Source: Bacteroidales bacterium
Lineage (GTDB): Bacteria; Bacteroidota; Bacteroidia; Bacteroidales; VadinHA17
Length of the DNA: 9,005 bases
NCBI GenBank assembly: GCA_003520925.1
Contig: DOTV01000167.1
Span: forward strand, 35,725-44,729
Direction: 5' to 3'
Numbering within the stretch: the stretch's first letter is position 1; every line of letters starts with the position of its first letter. The position numbers and the translations under genes are program-made. Of this stretch, positions 1 through 5,971 are shown in pieces. Below the pieces are notes generated by a model. It worked only from the letters and a program-made list of their open reading frames with translations. It did not search any database and was not told the origin of the DNA.

Positions 1-389
1 GCCACGCCGAGTTCTGCAATTGTATAATTGTTACCGTCATAATGGAACCACATGACATAACGTTTATTAGCTTCATCATAGATCACCTTGGGACGTTCAA
101 AAACCTGAATATCCCCCTTTTCCAGTACCACACCCTCCTTTTTCCAGTTATAAAGATCTTTTGAAGAATAACACGATGCCCCTCTTGGCTCTCCGCGATG
201 TTCTCCATACCAATAATAGGTTTTCAGCGATTCAACATAAATTATGTTACCGCCATGGCAGTCGATATGTACACCATCCTCAGCAAGCCATTCACCTCCA
301 GGTTTAAATGAGGTGTACCTGGCAGACAGTTGAGCCATAGCGGCAGGAGAGAACAGGAGTGAAAATAAAATGAATAAAACCTGTTTCAT
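1..389 (-). CDS. Secreted GH43-like glycosidase, N-terminal 129 residues (3' end outside window)
   Basis: I translated this from the minus strand; it starts at the ATG at 389 and runs off the left edge, so the C-terminus is missing. Residues 1-19 are a signal peptide (MKQVLFILFSLLFSPAAMA, then QLSA), so the enzyme is exported. The mature part begins with a five-bladed-propeller-like segment: EDGVHIDCHGG at about 38-47, YYWYGEHRG at 58-66, CYSSKDLYNW at 73-82 and FERPKVIYD at 97-105. The HGG...YYWYGE...CYSSKDLYNW series is typical of the GH43 branch that holds exo-beta-1,3-galactanases (GH43_24/34 type); that assignment is from family memory. The likely role is trimming of galactan or arabinogalactan side chains in the periplasm or outside the cell, but the substrate is inferred. 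Only the first blades are visible, so not all catalytic residues can be checked. It lies 166 bp downstream of the barrel-protein gene on the same strand and may have its own promoter. Confidence 0.8.
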   Translation of the reverse strand, partial: MKQVLFILFSLLFSPAAMAQLSARYTSFKPGGEWLAEDGVHIDCHGGNIIYVESLKTYYWYGEHRGEPRGASCYSSKDLYNWKKEGVVLEKGDIQVFERPKVIYDEANKRYVMWFHYDGNNYTIAELGV

Positions 390-555
390 GTTTACCTGGC
401 AAACCAAATAGTTACTTTTGAGGTGATCTGATATATTCTCAGTGATCATAGATTTTTATTTTGGCAGATTTTACCGGAAAAGCCCGTATCGTATTTCTTC
501 CTGCAATTTAGAAGATAATTTTGAAAAAGGTTGACGTCTTTCTGTCGTAATTATT
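390..555. other. Intergenic gap between barrel protein and GH43-like gene
   Basis: This 166-bp gap has no coding frame I would support. TAACTATTTGG, upstream of the GH43-like start on the minus strand, is only a loose match to a -7 element and has no -33 partner. A short TGATC...GATCA pair (424-448) is the only symmetric element seen. I see no convincing hairpin terminator after the barrel gene, so read-through is possible. Confidence 0.35.
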
Positions 556-1209
556 TTATGATTTAACCTTCTTTTCTTTGCCAAACTTCAAACCGATATT
601 GAAATTCAGACCGCTCAGATCTTTATTTGTCACATGGGTAATTGAAACATTCTCATCATTTTCATTTAACCCCGAAACATACCTGTAACTTATTCCTGCG
701 GCCAGTGTCAGTCTTTTGCTGAGGTTTAATTCAAGGTTTACACCTGGTTCCATTACAAAGAAATGAGCCCCTGAGATATTCCAGAAATTGTCAAGCAGTC
801 CCGATTTCGGATTCTCATAATCTTTTGTGGATCCATATGCCAGCAGTAACTGGCTGCTGAAATGCAGTAAGTTCCCGGGCTTGTAAATAAACTGTCCTAT
901 GCCTCCGAAATACCCGTAGTTAACCCTAGGGTGCCCCAGGTTAACCCCGCCCGAAATACCCAGAAGGAAAGAACGGTTTATCAGGGCACCTCCGTAAAAT
1001 CCAATGAGAGTTCCGATATCTCCCTGTATTGAATTGATTTTAACCTCAGGGACCCACATCTCACTGACTTTAACTGTTGATTTAAACAAAGTCCTGGTGG
1101 TGTCCTGTTCCTGTGCATTTAAGAGTGCCGGAGCGAACATTAAAGTGGCAGCTACAACGAAAATCATTCCGTTTAAATTCATTTTCTGATTTTTAATTCT
1201 TGTTTTCAT
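556..1209 (-). CDS. Small outer-membrane beta-barrel protein, 217 aa
   Basis: The protein starts with a signal peptide: a basic n-region (MKTRIKNQK), a hydrophobic core around 13-29, and likely cleavage after ALLNAQ at about 33. The rest is made of short alternating polar/apolar strands rich in Gly, Tyr and aromatic residues, for example IGTLIGFYGGAL, FLLGISGGVNLG, LLHFSSQLLLAYG, LTLAAGISYRYVSG and LSGLNFNIGLKFG. This is the usual look of an 8-10-strand outer-membrane barrel. No enzyme motif is visible. The end, KFGKEKKVKS, is not the classical aromatic barrel terminus but suits small Bacteroidota barrels. A second ATG at residue 10 would also leave a working signal peptide, so the start is not certain. 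It is the third gene of a same-strand series (acyltransferase, DUF998, barrel) and is probably co-transcribed, 82 bp after DUF998. An AT-only inverted repeat (TTAAATT-CAT-AATTTAA, 1223-1239) lies just upstream of its start. The substrate or role is unknown. Confidence 0.75.
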   Translation of the reverse strand: MKTRIKNQKMNLNGMIFVVAATLMFAPALLNAQEQDTTRTLFKSTVKVSEMWVPEVKINSIQGDIGTLIGFYGGALINRSFLLGISGGVNLGHPRVNYGYFGGIGQFIYKPGNLLHFSSQLLLAYGSTKDYENPKSGLLDNFWNISGAHFFVMEPGVNLELNLSKRLTLAAGISYRYVSGLNENDENVSITHVTNKDLSGLNFNIGLKFGKEKKVKS

Positions 1210-1291
1210 GATTCATTAATTGTTAAATTCATAATTTAAAATCTTGATAATTAGATGTTAAGCATATATATTCTGATTTGTTTTCCACTTT

Positions 1292-1861
1292 CTATTCAAT
1301 AGTTTTTAAAGTGTATATCAGCCATCCGAAGGAAATAATGTAAAGGAGTCTTTGCCAGACACCTGCCGTCTGTTCAGCTTCGGATGAAAGAAGGGATAGT
1401 AATATGACAGATATTGCCGTAACTAAATTCAATGATTTGTCATTCTGTTTCTTAAGTATCATTGCTGTCGAAAAGGTCAGAATCGTAAAAGCGATCCATG
1501 TGATACCCGTAAAATACTTATGCCAGCCATCCTCACTAATATTGCAGGGGACAGAAGGGTTAACAGGAGCACTGTTAAAAAATGCTGAAAGCACAATGGA
1601 GATCACAAAAAATAAGAGAATGACACGTTGAAAGGCAAAGCCTTTAAAGCATCCCCAGACAGAAATCAGTGAGCTGAAAGCAACGACAACAAGTATTGAA
1701 TTAATGATCCAGGCGCCGGCTGAATTTTGTGCTCCCAGATCGCTGATTGTATTTCTGATTATTGATTGACCAGGTTTGATGAAAATCGGAAGTACAAACA
1801 TTGCCAGAAGCATCAGGATACAGGCTATTACGAGTAAATATAATTTTGTCTTCTTTTTCAT
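1292..1861 (-). CDS. DUF998 family integral membrane protein, 189 aa
   Basis: This is a very hydrophobic protein with about six membrane segments, near residues 8-28, 50-68, 76-95, 113-135, 144-158 and 165-183. Sequence marks I associate with DUF998 are present: NTISDLGAQNS after the first segment (37-47), a polar stretch FNSAPVNPSV...WHKYFTG before the fourth (about 95-118), and GVWQRLLYIISFGWLIY at the end (167-183). The biochemical function of DUF998 is not established; members sit in the cytoplasmic membrane. The ATG at 1861 follows an MKKKTK basic start with no clear Shine-Dalgarno, which is normal for this phylum. It lies 50 bp downstream of the acyltransferase stop codon with no TAnnTTTG match in the gap, so read-through from the acyltransferase promoter is likely. 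No truncation or odd composition is seen. Confidence 0.8.
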   Translation of the reverse strand: MKKKTKLYLLVIACILMLLAMFVLPIFIKPGQSIIRNTISDLGAQNSAGAWIINSILVVVAFSSLISVWGCFKGFAFQRVILLFFVISIVLSAFFNSAPVNPSVPCNISEDGWHKYFTGITWIAFTILTFSTAMILKKQNDKSLNLVTAISVILLSLLSSEAEQTAGVWQRLLYIISFGWLIYTLKTIE

Positions 1862-1911
1862 TTCAACTGGTTTTTGATCATTGTTTATTGTACATCATAA
1901 GGAAATTGATC

Positions 1912-3120
1912 TCATGCTGATATCGACATTTCATTGGTTACGATTACCGGCTCAATCACTTTGCTTATTTCAGAATCTTTCTTAGTTTTTTCAAGTTTCT
2001 TCATTCCGAATATGATCCGGAGAATATTGAATCGTCTTATTAATATCCAGTATATTGAGGCTGAAAGAGTAAAAGAAGAAATCATAACAATGATGACTTT
2101 CCAGACAACCGCGATATCGAGGTGAATGATGAAAAATCCCATAACCACTATTACAGGCTGATGGAGCAAATAGAAAGGATAAATTGCTTCATTGGCCAGC
2201 TTCCTTAGCAGAGAGTTCCTGTTAAGATATTGTTTTGCAAAACCTATTGCCGTCATTGCACATGACCAGGCAAGGAAAATCGAAGAAACATCCCGGATAA
2301 TATCCCCGGAATCCGCAGATTTAGCCAGCCCTGGAACTTTGAACATTACAAAAGTTGCGGCGACGACCTCTGCCAGGTACCATAACCTGTATTTTCGCAT
2401 AGCTTCTGTAATATTCCTGACAGGTAATAATATAAAACCTGCCAGAAAGAAAATGATATAGTATGTAAGTGAGGCCCAGTCGTTTACCAGATCATTGGTT
2501 TCGGTTTCAAAATACTGACGAAGAATTATCTGGGATAATAACAATGGAATTATGAAAATATTCAGTGCCAAGGGGTTGATAACAATATTTTCGATCCGGA
2601 GAGTGAACCTTTGAAATCTTTGGCTTCGTAGGAAATTAAGGAATGGTGTGATAAACAGAGATATCACAAACAAGTATGCTATGAACCAAAGATGGTGCCA
2701 GCTGAAATTACCATCGGGATAGATCCCATCAAACATATGGGAATAAAATTCGGGTAATGAGCCATACAAGTTTATCTTTTCAATATAAACCTGGACAGGG
2801 ACGAGGGTAAATATCCCTATTGCCAGAGGAATTACAAGCCGCTTAAAACGCTCAGACAGATATTGACCGGGGGTTCGTTTTCCAAGAGCAAAAAATGTAC
2901 CTGCACCTGAAAGCATAAATAATAACGGCATTCGCCAGTAATGAAGAAAAGTCATCCCCTGACGCAGCAGACCACCATATTGCTGATCGTTCTTTATATG
3001 CCATGGCCATGTATTGAAGATCATTCCTATATGAAAAAGGAATACACTGATTATGAGAAGGATTCTTAGCCAGTCGATATAATACTGACGCTCTGTTTTC
3101 TGATCTGTCATTGTTGCCAT
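1912..3120 (-). CDS. Acyltransferase-3 family membrane protein (OpgC-like), about 402 aa
   Basis: This is a polytopic membrane protein of the acyltransferase-3 family (PF01757), which O-acylates sugars of surface or periplasmic glycans. Numbered from the ATG at 3120, YYIDWLR (13-19) carries the conserved Asp and Arg of helix 1, and His30 in FLFHIG is the likely catalytic histidine. RMPLLFMLSG and the basic stretch RFKRLVIPLAIG follow, then WHHLWFIAYLFV in the middle and the typical C-terminal YPFYLLHQPVIV. About ten membrane segments fit the family. The longest open frame reaches 3147, but that codon is TTG and lies inside the predicted -7 promoter element; ATG 3120 or ATG 3111 are better starts. 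ATG 3120 gives the same promoter-to-start distance as in the sigma-factor operon. The resemblance to glucan-modifying OpgC/MdoC is general only; the acceptor is unknown. It is the first gene of a leftward unit with DUF998 and the barrel protein, and has the candidate AraC-type operator upstream. Confidence 0.88.
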   Translation of the reverse strand: MATMTDQKTERQYYIDWLRILLIISVFLFHIGMIFNTWPWHIKNDQQYGGLLRQGMTFLHYWRMPLLFMLSGAGTFFALGKRTPGQYLSERFKRLVIPLAIGIFTLVPVQVYIEKINLYGSLPEFYSHMFDGIYPDGNFSWHHLWFIAYLFVISLFITPFLNFLRSQRFQRFTLRIENIVINPLALNIFIIPLLLSQIILRQYFETETNDLVNDWASLTYYIIFFLAGFILLPVRNITEAMRKYRLWYLAEVVAATFVMFKVPGLAKSADSGDIIRDVSSIFLAWSCAMTAIGFAKQYLNRNSLLRKLANEAIYPFYLLHQPVIVVMGFFIIHLDIAVVWKVIIVMISSFTLSASIYWILIRRFNILRIIFGMKKLEKTKKDSEISKVIEPVIVTNEMSISA

Positions 3121-3144
3121 TATTGCCAGTTTTGGTTTCCATGA

Positions 3145-3177
3145 CAAACATAAAACAGAAGAATCGGTCAGAACAAA
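3145..3177 (-). promoter_or_regulatory. Predicted Bacteroidota-type promoter of the acyltransferase unit
   Basis: On the minus strand TTTG (3177-3174) and TATGTTTG (3152-3145) are separated by 21 bp. This matches the Bacteroidota housekeeping promoter pattern TTTG near -33 and TAnnTTTG near -7. The transcription start would fall near 3140, giving a leader of about 20 nt before ATG 3120. The element overlaps the possible TTG start at 3147, which argues against that start. Confidence 0.6.
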
Positions 3178-3181
3178 TCAG

Positions 3182-3210
3182 CCTATCGGTACGATGTATG
3201 AGCCTATCGG
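3182..3210 (-). promoter_or_regulatory. Candidate AraC-type operator, two direct half-sites 21 bp apart
   Basis: Two identical 8-mers, CCGATAGG on the minus strand, lie at 3210-3203 and 3189-3182 with 13 bp between them, so they repeat at 21 bp (two helical turns). The proximal half-site ends 4 bp upstream of the -33 element and exactly 29 bp upstream of TATGTTTG. This is the classical place for an activator. The same layout is found at 5883-5911. The binding protein is inferred to be one or both neighbouring AraC-family regulators. Confidence 0.6.
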
Positions 3211-3237
3211 ATTAAACAGTACTGGAGAATAAATATA

Positions 3238-3258
3238 TTGTTATCTATCAGATAACAA
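3238..3258 (-). terminator. AT-rich terminator-like hairpin after the left AraC gene
   Basis: A perfect inverted repeat, TTGTTATC and GATAACAA (8-bp arms) with a 5-nt loop, begins 5 nt past the stop codon of the left AraC gene. On the minus strand it is followed by TATATTTATT, a fairly U-rich tail. The stem is AT-rich and so weak for an intrinsic terminator. It would separate the AraC transcript from the acyltransferase promoter 60 bp further on. An operator is the alternative reading. Confidence 0.5.
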
Positions 3259-3263
3259 GAATG

Positions 3264-4436
3264 TTACTGATTATTTAATGATTTTCTATATTCTGAAGGT
3301 GTTTTCAGGGTGTATTTCTTAAAAGCGACATTAAAGGATGATTTCGAATTATAACCGACCAGTTCTGCCAGCTCATCAACTGTGATTTTTGCATTTTTAT
3401 CCCCACGGATCAGCTTTTTGGCATGTTCTACCCTGTAAAATGCAAGTAATTCAAAGAAGTTCTTATTAAGTTTTTCATTTATTACCTGTGATACATGATG
3501 AGAAGATTCATTTATCTGTTTTGAAAGCCCTGATAATGAAGCAAGATTGTTAATAAAATAATCCTTTTCCTCCATCTCTTTATTTATTTTGGCAAGGATC
3601 ATTTCTTTATCCCCTTCTGAAAGGGATGATTTCTGATATTTCAACGAAGGGAAAGACAAAAATGAGCTTGGTCTGTCAAAAAAATCAGATCTGTTGAGGA
3701 TCTGATAGCTTGTTGTATAGATCATAAAAGATACATAAGATGCAACCAGGTAACCGCCTATATCACTCCTCATGCCAAAATATAATTTGGTAATAATAAA
3801 CATTGCAACCATAATAAGGAAATGCACTGTCGTATTTCTCAGTATAATGAGAACTTCGTTATCTGTCTTGAAAACAGACTGATTCAGCGATCTGAATTTT
3901 TTAAGCAAAATTAATATTGCACCACTAAAATAGGAGATAAGCTGAATTATTGTAAGCTGGTTGACAATTGATCTGATTCCCAAAGGATCATCTGGTATTG
4001 TTGTTTGAACATCCAGATATCCCCAATCCGGGTGTTTTGTTTCGATATAGGAGTTGTACTTGAATTCCTCAGGCTGAATAAATGCAAAAACCAGATAAAA
4101 CAACCAGAAAAAAAATGGGATAAAATGGATTAAGGCTCTTTGCTTTTCTTCCGGATTCAGACAGCTTCTGATATAAAGGTAAAAAAGGGGACCTAACGCA
4201 AAATTCAGGGATTCGCTGAAATTTGTCAAAGACAATATTTTAACAATATATCCGGTGTTGTTCAACCATTCTTCAAATATTACAAGAGACAGAGAAAGGA
4301 GAAACAGTCCCTGGTAAAGATTGGCTTTCCTGTTATTCTGTACATTTTTTATAAAAAACCATGATAAAAAAAATCCCTGGAAGACTCCGAGAAAAATGAA
4401 TACATCAAATACCCCGACCTGAATATCAGTTCTCAT
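3264..4436 (-). CDS. Membrane-anchored AraC-family regulator (7-TM + HTH), left paralog, about 390 aa
   Basis: The N-terminal part (about residues 8-245) holds roughly seven hydrophobic segments, and the last 100 residues are an AraC-type double helix-turn-helix (HTH_18). The first HTH is around LSGLSKQINESSHHVSQVINEKL and the second, more conserved one around TVDELAELVGYNSKSSFNVAFKKY, ending TPSEYRKSL. This layout suggests a one-component regulator that senses something in or at the cytoplasmic membrane and binds DNA from there; the signal is unknown. I chose ATG 4436 over ATG 4493: it aligns with the start of the right paralog (MRTDIQVGVFDVFIF against MNTTTNLNALSVFIF), and a good promoter (4481-4512) overlaps the upstream start. 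With 4493 the protein would be 409 aa. It is clearly homologous over its full length to the divergent gene at 4685. A hairpin follows the stop codon. Confidence 0.9.
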   Translation of the reverse strand: MRTDIQVGVFDVFIFLGVFQGFFLSWFFIKNVQNNRKANLYQGLFLLSLSLVIFEEWLNNTGYIVKILSLTNFSESLNFALGPLFYLYIRSCLNPEEKQRALIHFIPFFFWLFYLVFAFIQPEEFKYNSYIETKHPDWGYLDVQTTIPDDPLGIRSIVNQLTIIQLISYFSGAILILLKKFRSLNQSVFKTDNEVLIILRNTTVHFLIMVAMFIITKLYFGMRSDIGGYLVASYVSFMIYTTSYQILNRSDFFDRPSSFLSFPSLKYQKSSLSEGDKEMILAKINKEMEEKDYFINNLASLSGLSKQINESSHHVSQVINEKLNKNFFELLAFYRVEHAKKLIRGDKNAKITVDELAELVGYNSKSSFNVAFKKYTLKTPSEYRKSLNNQ

Positions 4437-4480
4437 AATTATACAACCCGATTGTCTGTTCAGTTTACAAATCTTATAAC

Positions 4481-4512
4481 CAAAATTAGACATTAGATAT
4501 CAATAAGTCAAT
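4481..4512 (-). promoter_or_regulatory. Predicted promoter of the left AraC gene
   Basis: On the minus strand ATTG (4512-4509) and TAATTTTG (4488-4481) are 20 bp apart, a near-perfect match to the Bacteroidota -33/-7 pattern. The transcription start would lie near 4475, about 40 nt upstream of ATG 4436. An in-frame ATG at 4493 lies inside this promoter, upstream of the predicted transcript, which favours ATG 4436 as the real start. Confidence 0.55.
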
Positions 4513-4534
4513 TAATTCATAAGTGAAACTATAT

Positions 4535-4561
4535 ACCGGGTACAAAACAAATGATCCCGGT
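4535..4561. repeat. Inverted repeat ACCGGG-N15-CCCGGT, possible operator
   Basis: Perfect 6-bp arms ACCGGG (4535-4540) and CCCGGT (4556-4561) are separated by 15 bp, so the arms repeat at 21 bp. They are the only GC-rich words in an AT-rich intergenic region and lie 23 bp upstream of the left gene's -33 element. The 21-bp period equals that of the two CCGATAGG sites, but the arms are inverted and the word differs. A regulator-binding site is plausible but unproven. Confidence 0.35.
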
Positions 4562-4684
4562 CAAGTATCATGATATCTGCTTCAATGCTCCATTTTTTCA
4601 AGACTTTATGGCCAGGTTTGGTCAATGAAGACTTTTTCAGCAGCCTCAATAAGTTAAAAATGAAAAGTTCATTACATTTGATTT

Positions 4685-5848
4685 ATGAATACTACTACCA
4701 ATTTAAATGCCTTATCGGTATTTATATTTATCGGAGTATGCCAGGGATTCATCCTTTCCTTTTTCTTTATCCTGAAGTCTTCATCAAACATTAAAGCTAA
4801 CCTGTATCAGGGACTATTACTTCTGTCTCTTGCACTTCTGATGCTGGAACAGTTTCTCAATCTTTCAGGGTATATCGTTAAAGTTCTTTCAGTAACGAAT
4901 TATTCGGAGCCGCTTAATTTTACTCTTGGCCCGTTAATTTACCTTTTTGTTAAGAGAAGTACTGACCAATCCGATGTAAAAAAAGACTGGCTTCACTTTA
5001 TTGTTTTCTTTCTGTACCTCGGATATATGTGTTTCGATTTTATTCAGTCGGATGATTTTAAATATAATTCTTATATAAACAGTTATCATCCCGAATGGCC
5101 TTTGCTCAAAGCTCAGGCAGTTATTTCGAACGACCCGCTTGATATAAAGAGATGGGTGAATATGGCAACTGCAATACAGCTGATTGTTTACATTTCCCTG
5201 GCTGTGCGGAATCTTGCAAAAATCTTAAGCAAATCAGGGGAATCGATTTTCAGGACAGACGATGAAGTCCTTAAACCCTTGAGGAATATGATTTTTCACT
5301 TCATTATTGTGATAGTCATATTTATTATCGTAAAAATATGTTTCAGAGGTGATACAGGAGATTATTTTATTGGAATTTATGTGTCAATAATATTTCTGTT
5401 AACCACTTTCAGGGTCATGAACGATTCGGCCTATTTTGACCGTTCAACCTCTTTCATGGATCTTTCTATCGGGAAATACCGTAAATCATCTTTGACTGAA
5501 GCACGAAAAGTGCAAATCCTTGATGATATTATTCTTGAACTTAAAACCAGACATTATTTTTCAGATAATCTGGCTTCTCTGTCTGAACTGGCAAAGAAAA
5601 TAGGGGAGAGTCCCCATCACGTTTCACAGGTAATAAATGAAAAACTGAATGCAAGTTTTTTTGAAATACTTGCATCATACCGGGTTGAAGATGCAAAAAG
5701 GATTTTATCAGACAAAAAGAATGATAAGCTGACTATTGAAGAGGTCTCCGAAATGGTCGGATATAATTCAAAAACAGCTTTTAATAATGCATTTAAGAAA
5801 CTCACCGGGAAAACTCCTTCAGAATTCCGGAAATCAATAAATCCCTGA
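4685..5848 (+). CDS. Membrane-anchored AraC-family regulator (7-TM + HTH), right paralog, 387 aa
   Basis: About seven membrane segments lie at 11-30, 40-58, 74-90, 101-120, 159-178, 200-220 and 226-244. A short linker and an AraC-type DNA-binding domain follow at about 290-386. The HTH motifs are LSELAKKIGESPHHVSQVIN (299-318) and TIEEVSEMVGYNSKTAFNNAF (350-370), followed by TGKTPSEFRKSI. It shares long words with the left paralog along the whole length: KANLYQGL, FKYNSYI, HHVSQVINEKLN, GYNSK and KTPSE, plus near-identical stretches around YIVK and LNF.LGPL. The sensory part is therefore duplicated as well as the DNA-binding part. The start ATG is supported by this alignment. A TAnnTTTG match (4673-4680) lies only 4 bp before it, so a leaderless or nearly leaderless transcript is possible. 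It is followed after 123 bp by the sigma-factor operon, whose upstream region holds the candidate operator. The ligand is unknown. Confidence 0.92.
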   Translation: MNTTTNLNALSVFIFIGVCQGFILSFFFILKSSSNIKANLYQGLLLLSLALLMLEQFLNLSGYIVKVLSVTNYSEPLNFTLGPLIYLFVKRSTDQSDVKKDWLHFIVFFLYLGYMCFDFIQSDDFKYNSYINSYHPEWPLLKAQAVISNDPLDIKRWVNMATAIQLIVYISLAVRNLAKILSKSGESIFRTDDEVLKPLRNMIFHFIIVIVIFIIVKICFRGDTGDYFIGIYVSIIFLLTTFRVMNDSAYFDRSTSFMDLSIGKYRKSSLTEARKVQILDDIILELKTRHYFSDNLASLSELAKKIGESPHHVSQVINEKLNASFFEILASYRVEDAKRILSDKKNDKLTIEEVSEMVGYNSKTAFNNAFKKLTGKTPSEFRKSINP

Positions 5849-5882
5849 CACTATTGTACTTATCTGATTAGAATCATGCTTG

Positions 5883-5911
5883 CCGATAGGGATGTACGCC
5901 ATTCTTATAGG
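5883..5911 (+). promoter_or_regulatory. Candidate AraC-type operator upstream of the sigma-factor operon
   Basis: CCGATAGG (5883-5890) and CTTATAGG (5904-5911) are direct half-sites 21 bp apart; the second differs from the first at two positions. The distance from the proximal half-site to the TAnnTTTG element at 5941 is 29 bp, the same as at the acyltransferase operator (3182-3210). The spacers also share GATGTA followed by T or C and G, though in opposite orientation relative to the promoter. The weaker proximal half-site may mean lower affinity. The binding protein is inferred. Confidence 0.55.
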
Positions 5912-5940
5912 GGTGTTCTTTAGATGCGGGCGCTTGCTGT

Positions 5941-5948
5941 TAGTTTTG
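5941..5948 (+). promoter_or_regulatory. Predicted -7 element (TAGTTTTG) of the sigma-factor operon
   Basis: TAGTTTTG fits the TAnnTTTG consensus fully. A -33 TTTG is missing: with 21-bp spacing the position reads TTCT, and with 18-bp spacing TTTA (5919-5922). A good -7 with a poor -33 is what one expects for an activator-dependent promoter. The start codon lies 23 bp downstream, nearly as in the acyltransferase promoter. A 7-bp inverted repeat (TTTTGAT and ATCAAAA, 5944-5963) overlaps this element and the probable transcription start. Confidence 0.55.
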
Positions 5949-5971
5949 ATCAGTAAATCAAAATTAATATC

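Larger units (their letters stand above)
4437..4684. promoter_or_regulatory. Divergent regulatory region between the two AraC paralogs
   Basis: This 248-bp AT-rich gap holds the start regions of both regulator genes. Three signals can be seen: a strong promoter match reading left (4481-4512), an inverted repeat with 21-bp arm spacing (4535-4561), and a TAnnTTTG match (TACATTTG, 4673-4680) directly in front of the right gene's ATG. No CCGATAGG half-site like those outside the pair is present, so autoregulation through that exact motif is not supported here. No convincing coding region is seen in the gap. Confidence 0.6.

Noticed and set aside
1223..1239. AT-only inverted repeat upstream of the barrel gene
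   Set aside because: It is made only of A/T apart from the C in the loop, is very weak as a hairpin, and is expected by chance in AT-rich gaps; noted only inside the gene entry.
3121..3147. Longer acyltransferase start at the TTG at 3147
   Set aside because: The codon is TTG, lies inside the predicted -7 element, and adds residues upstream of the conserved region; ATG 3120 or 3111 is more likely.
2852..3151. Minus-strand 99-codon open frame inside the acyltransferase gene
   Set aside because: It is an out-of-frame shadow of the acyltransferase coding sequence with no recognisable domain, and its ATG lies in the promoter element.
4437..4493. 19-residue N-terminal extension of the left AraC gene (ATG 4493)
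   Set aside because: It has no counterpart in the right paralog and overlaps a strong -7 promoter element, so it would not be transcribed from that promoter.
5865..5876. Short palindrome TGATT-AG-AATCA after the right AraC gene
   Set aside because: A 2-nt loop cannot form a good hairpin and no U-run follows, so it is not a convincing terminator; possibly chance.
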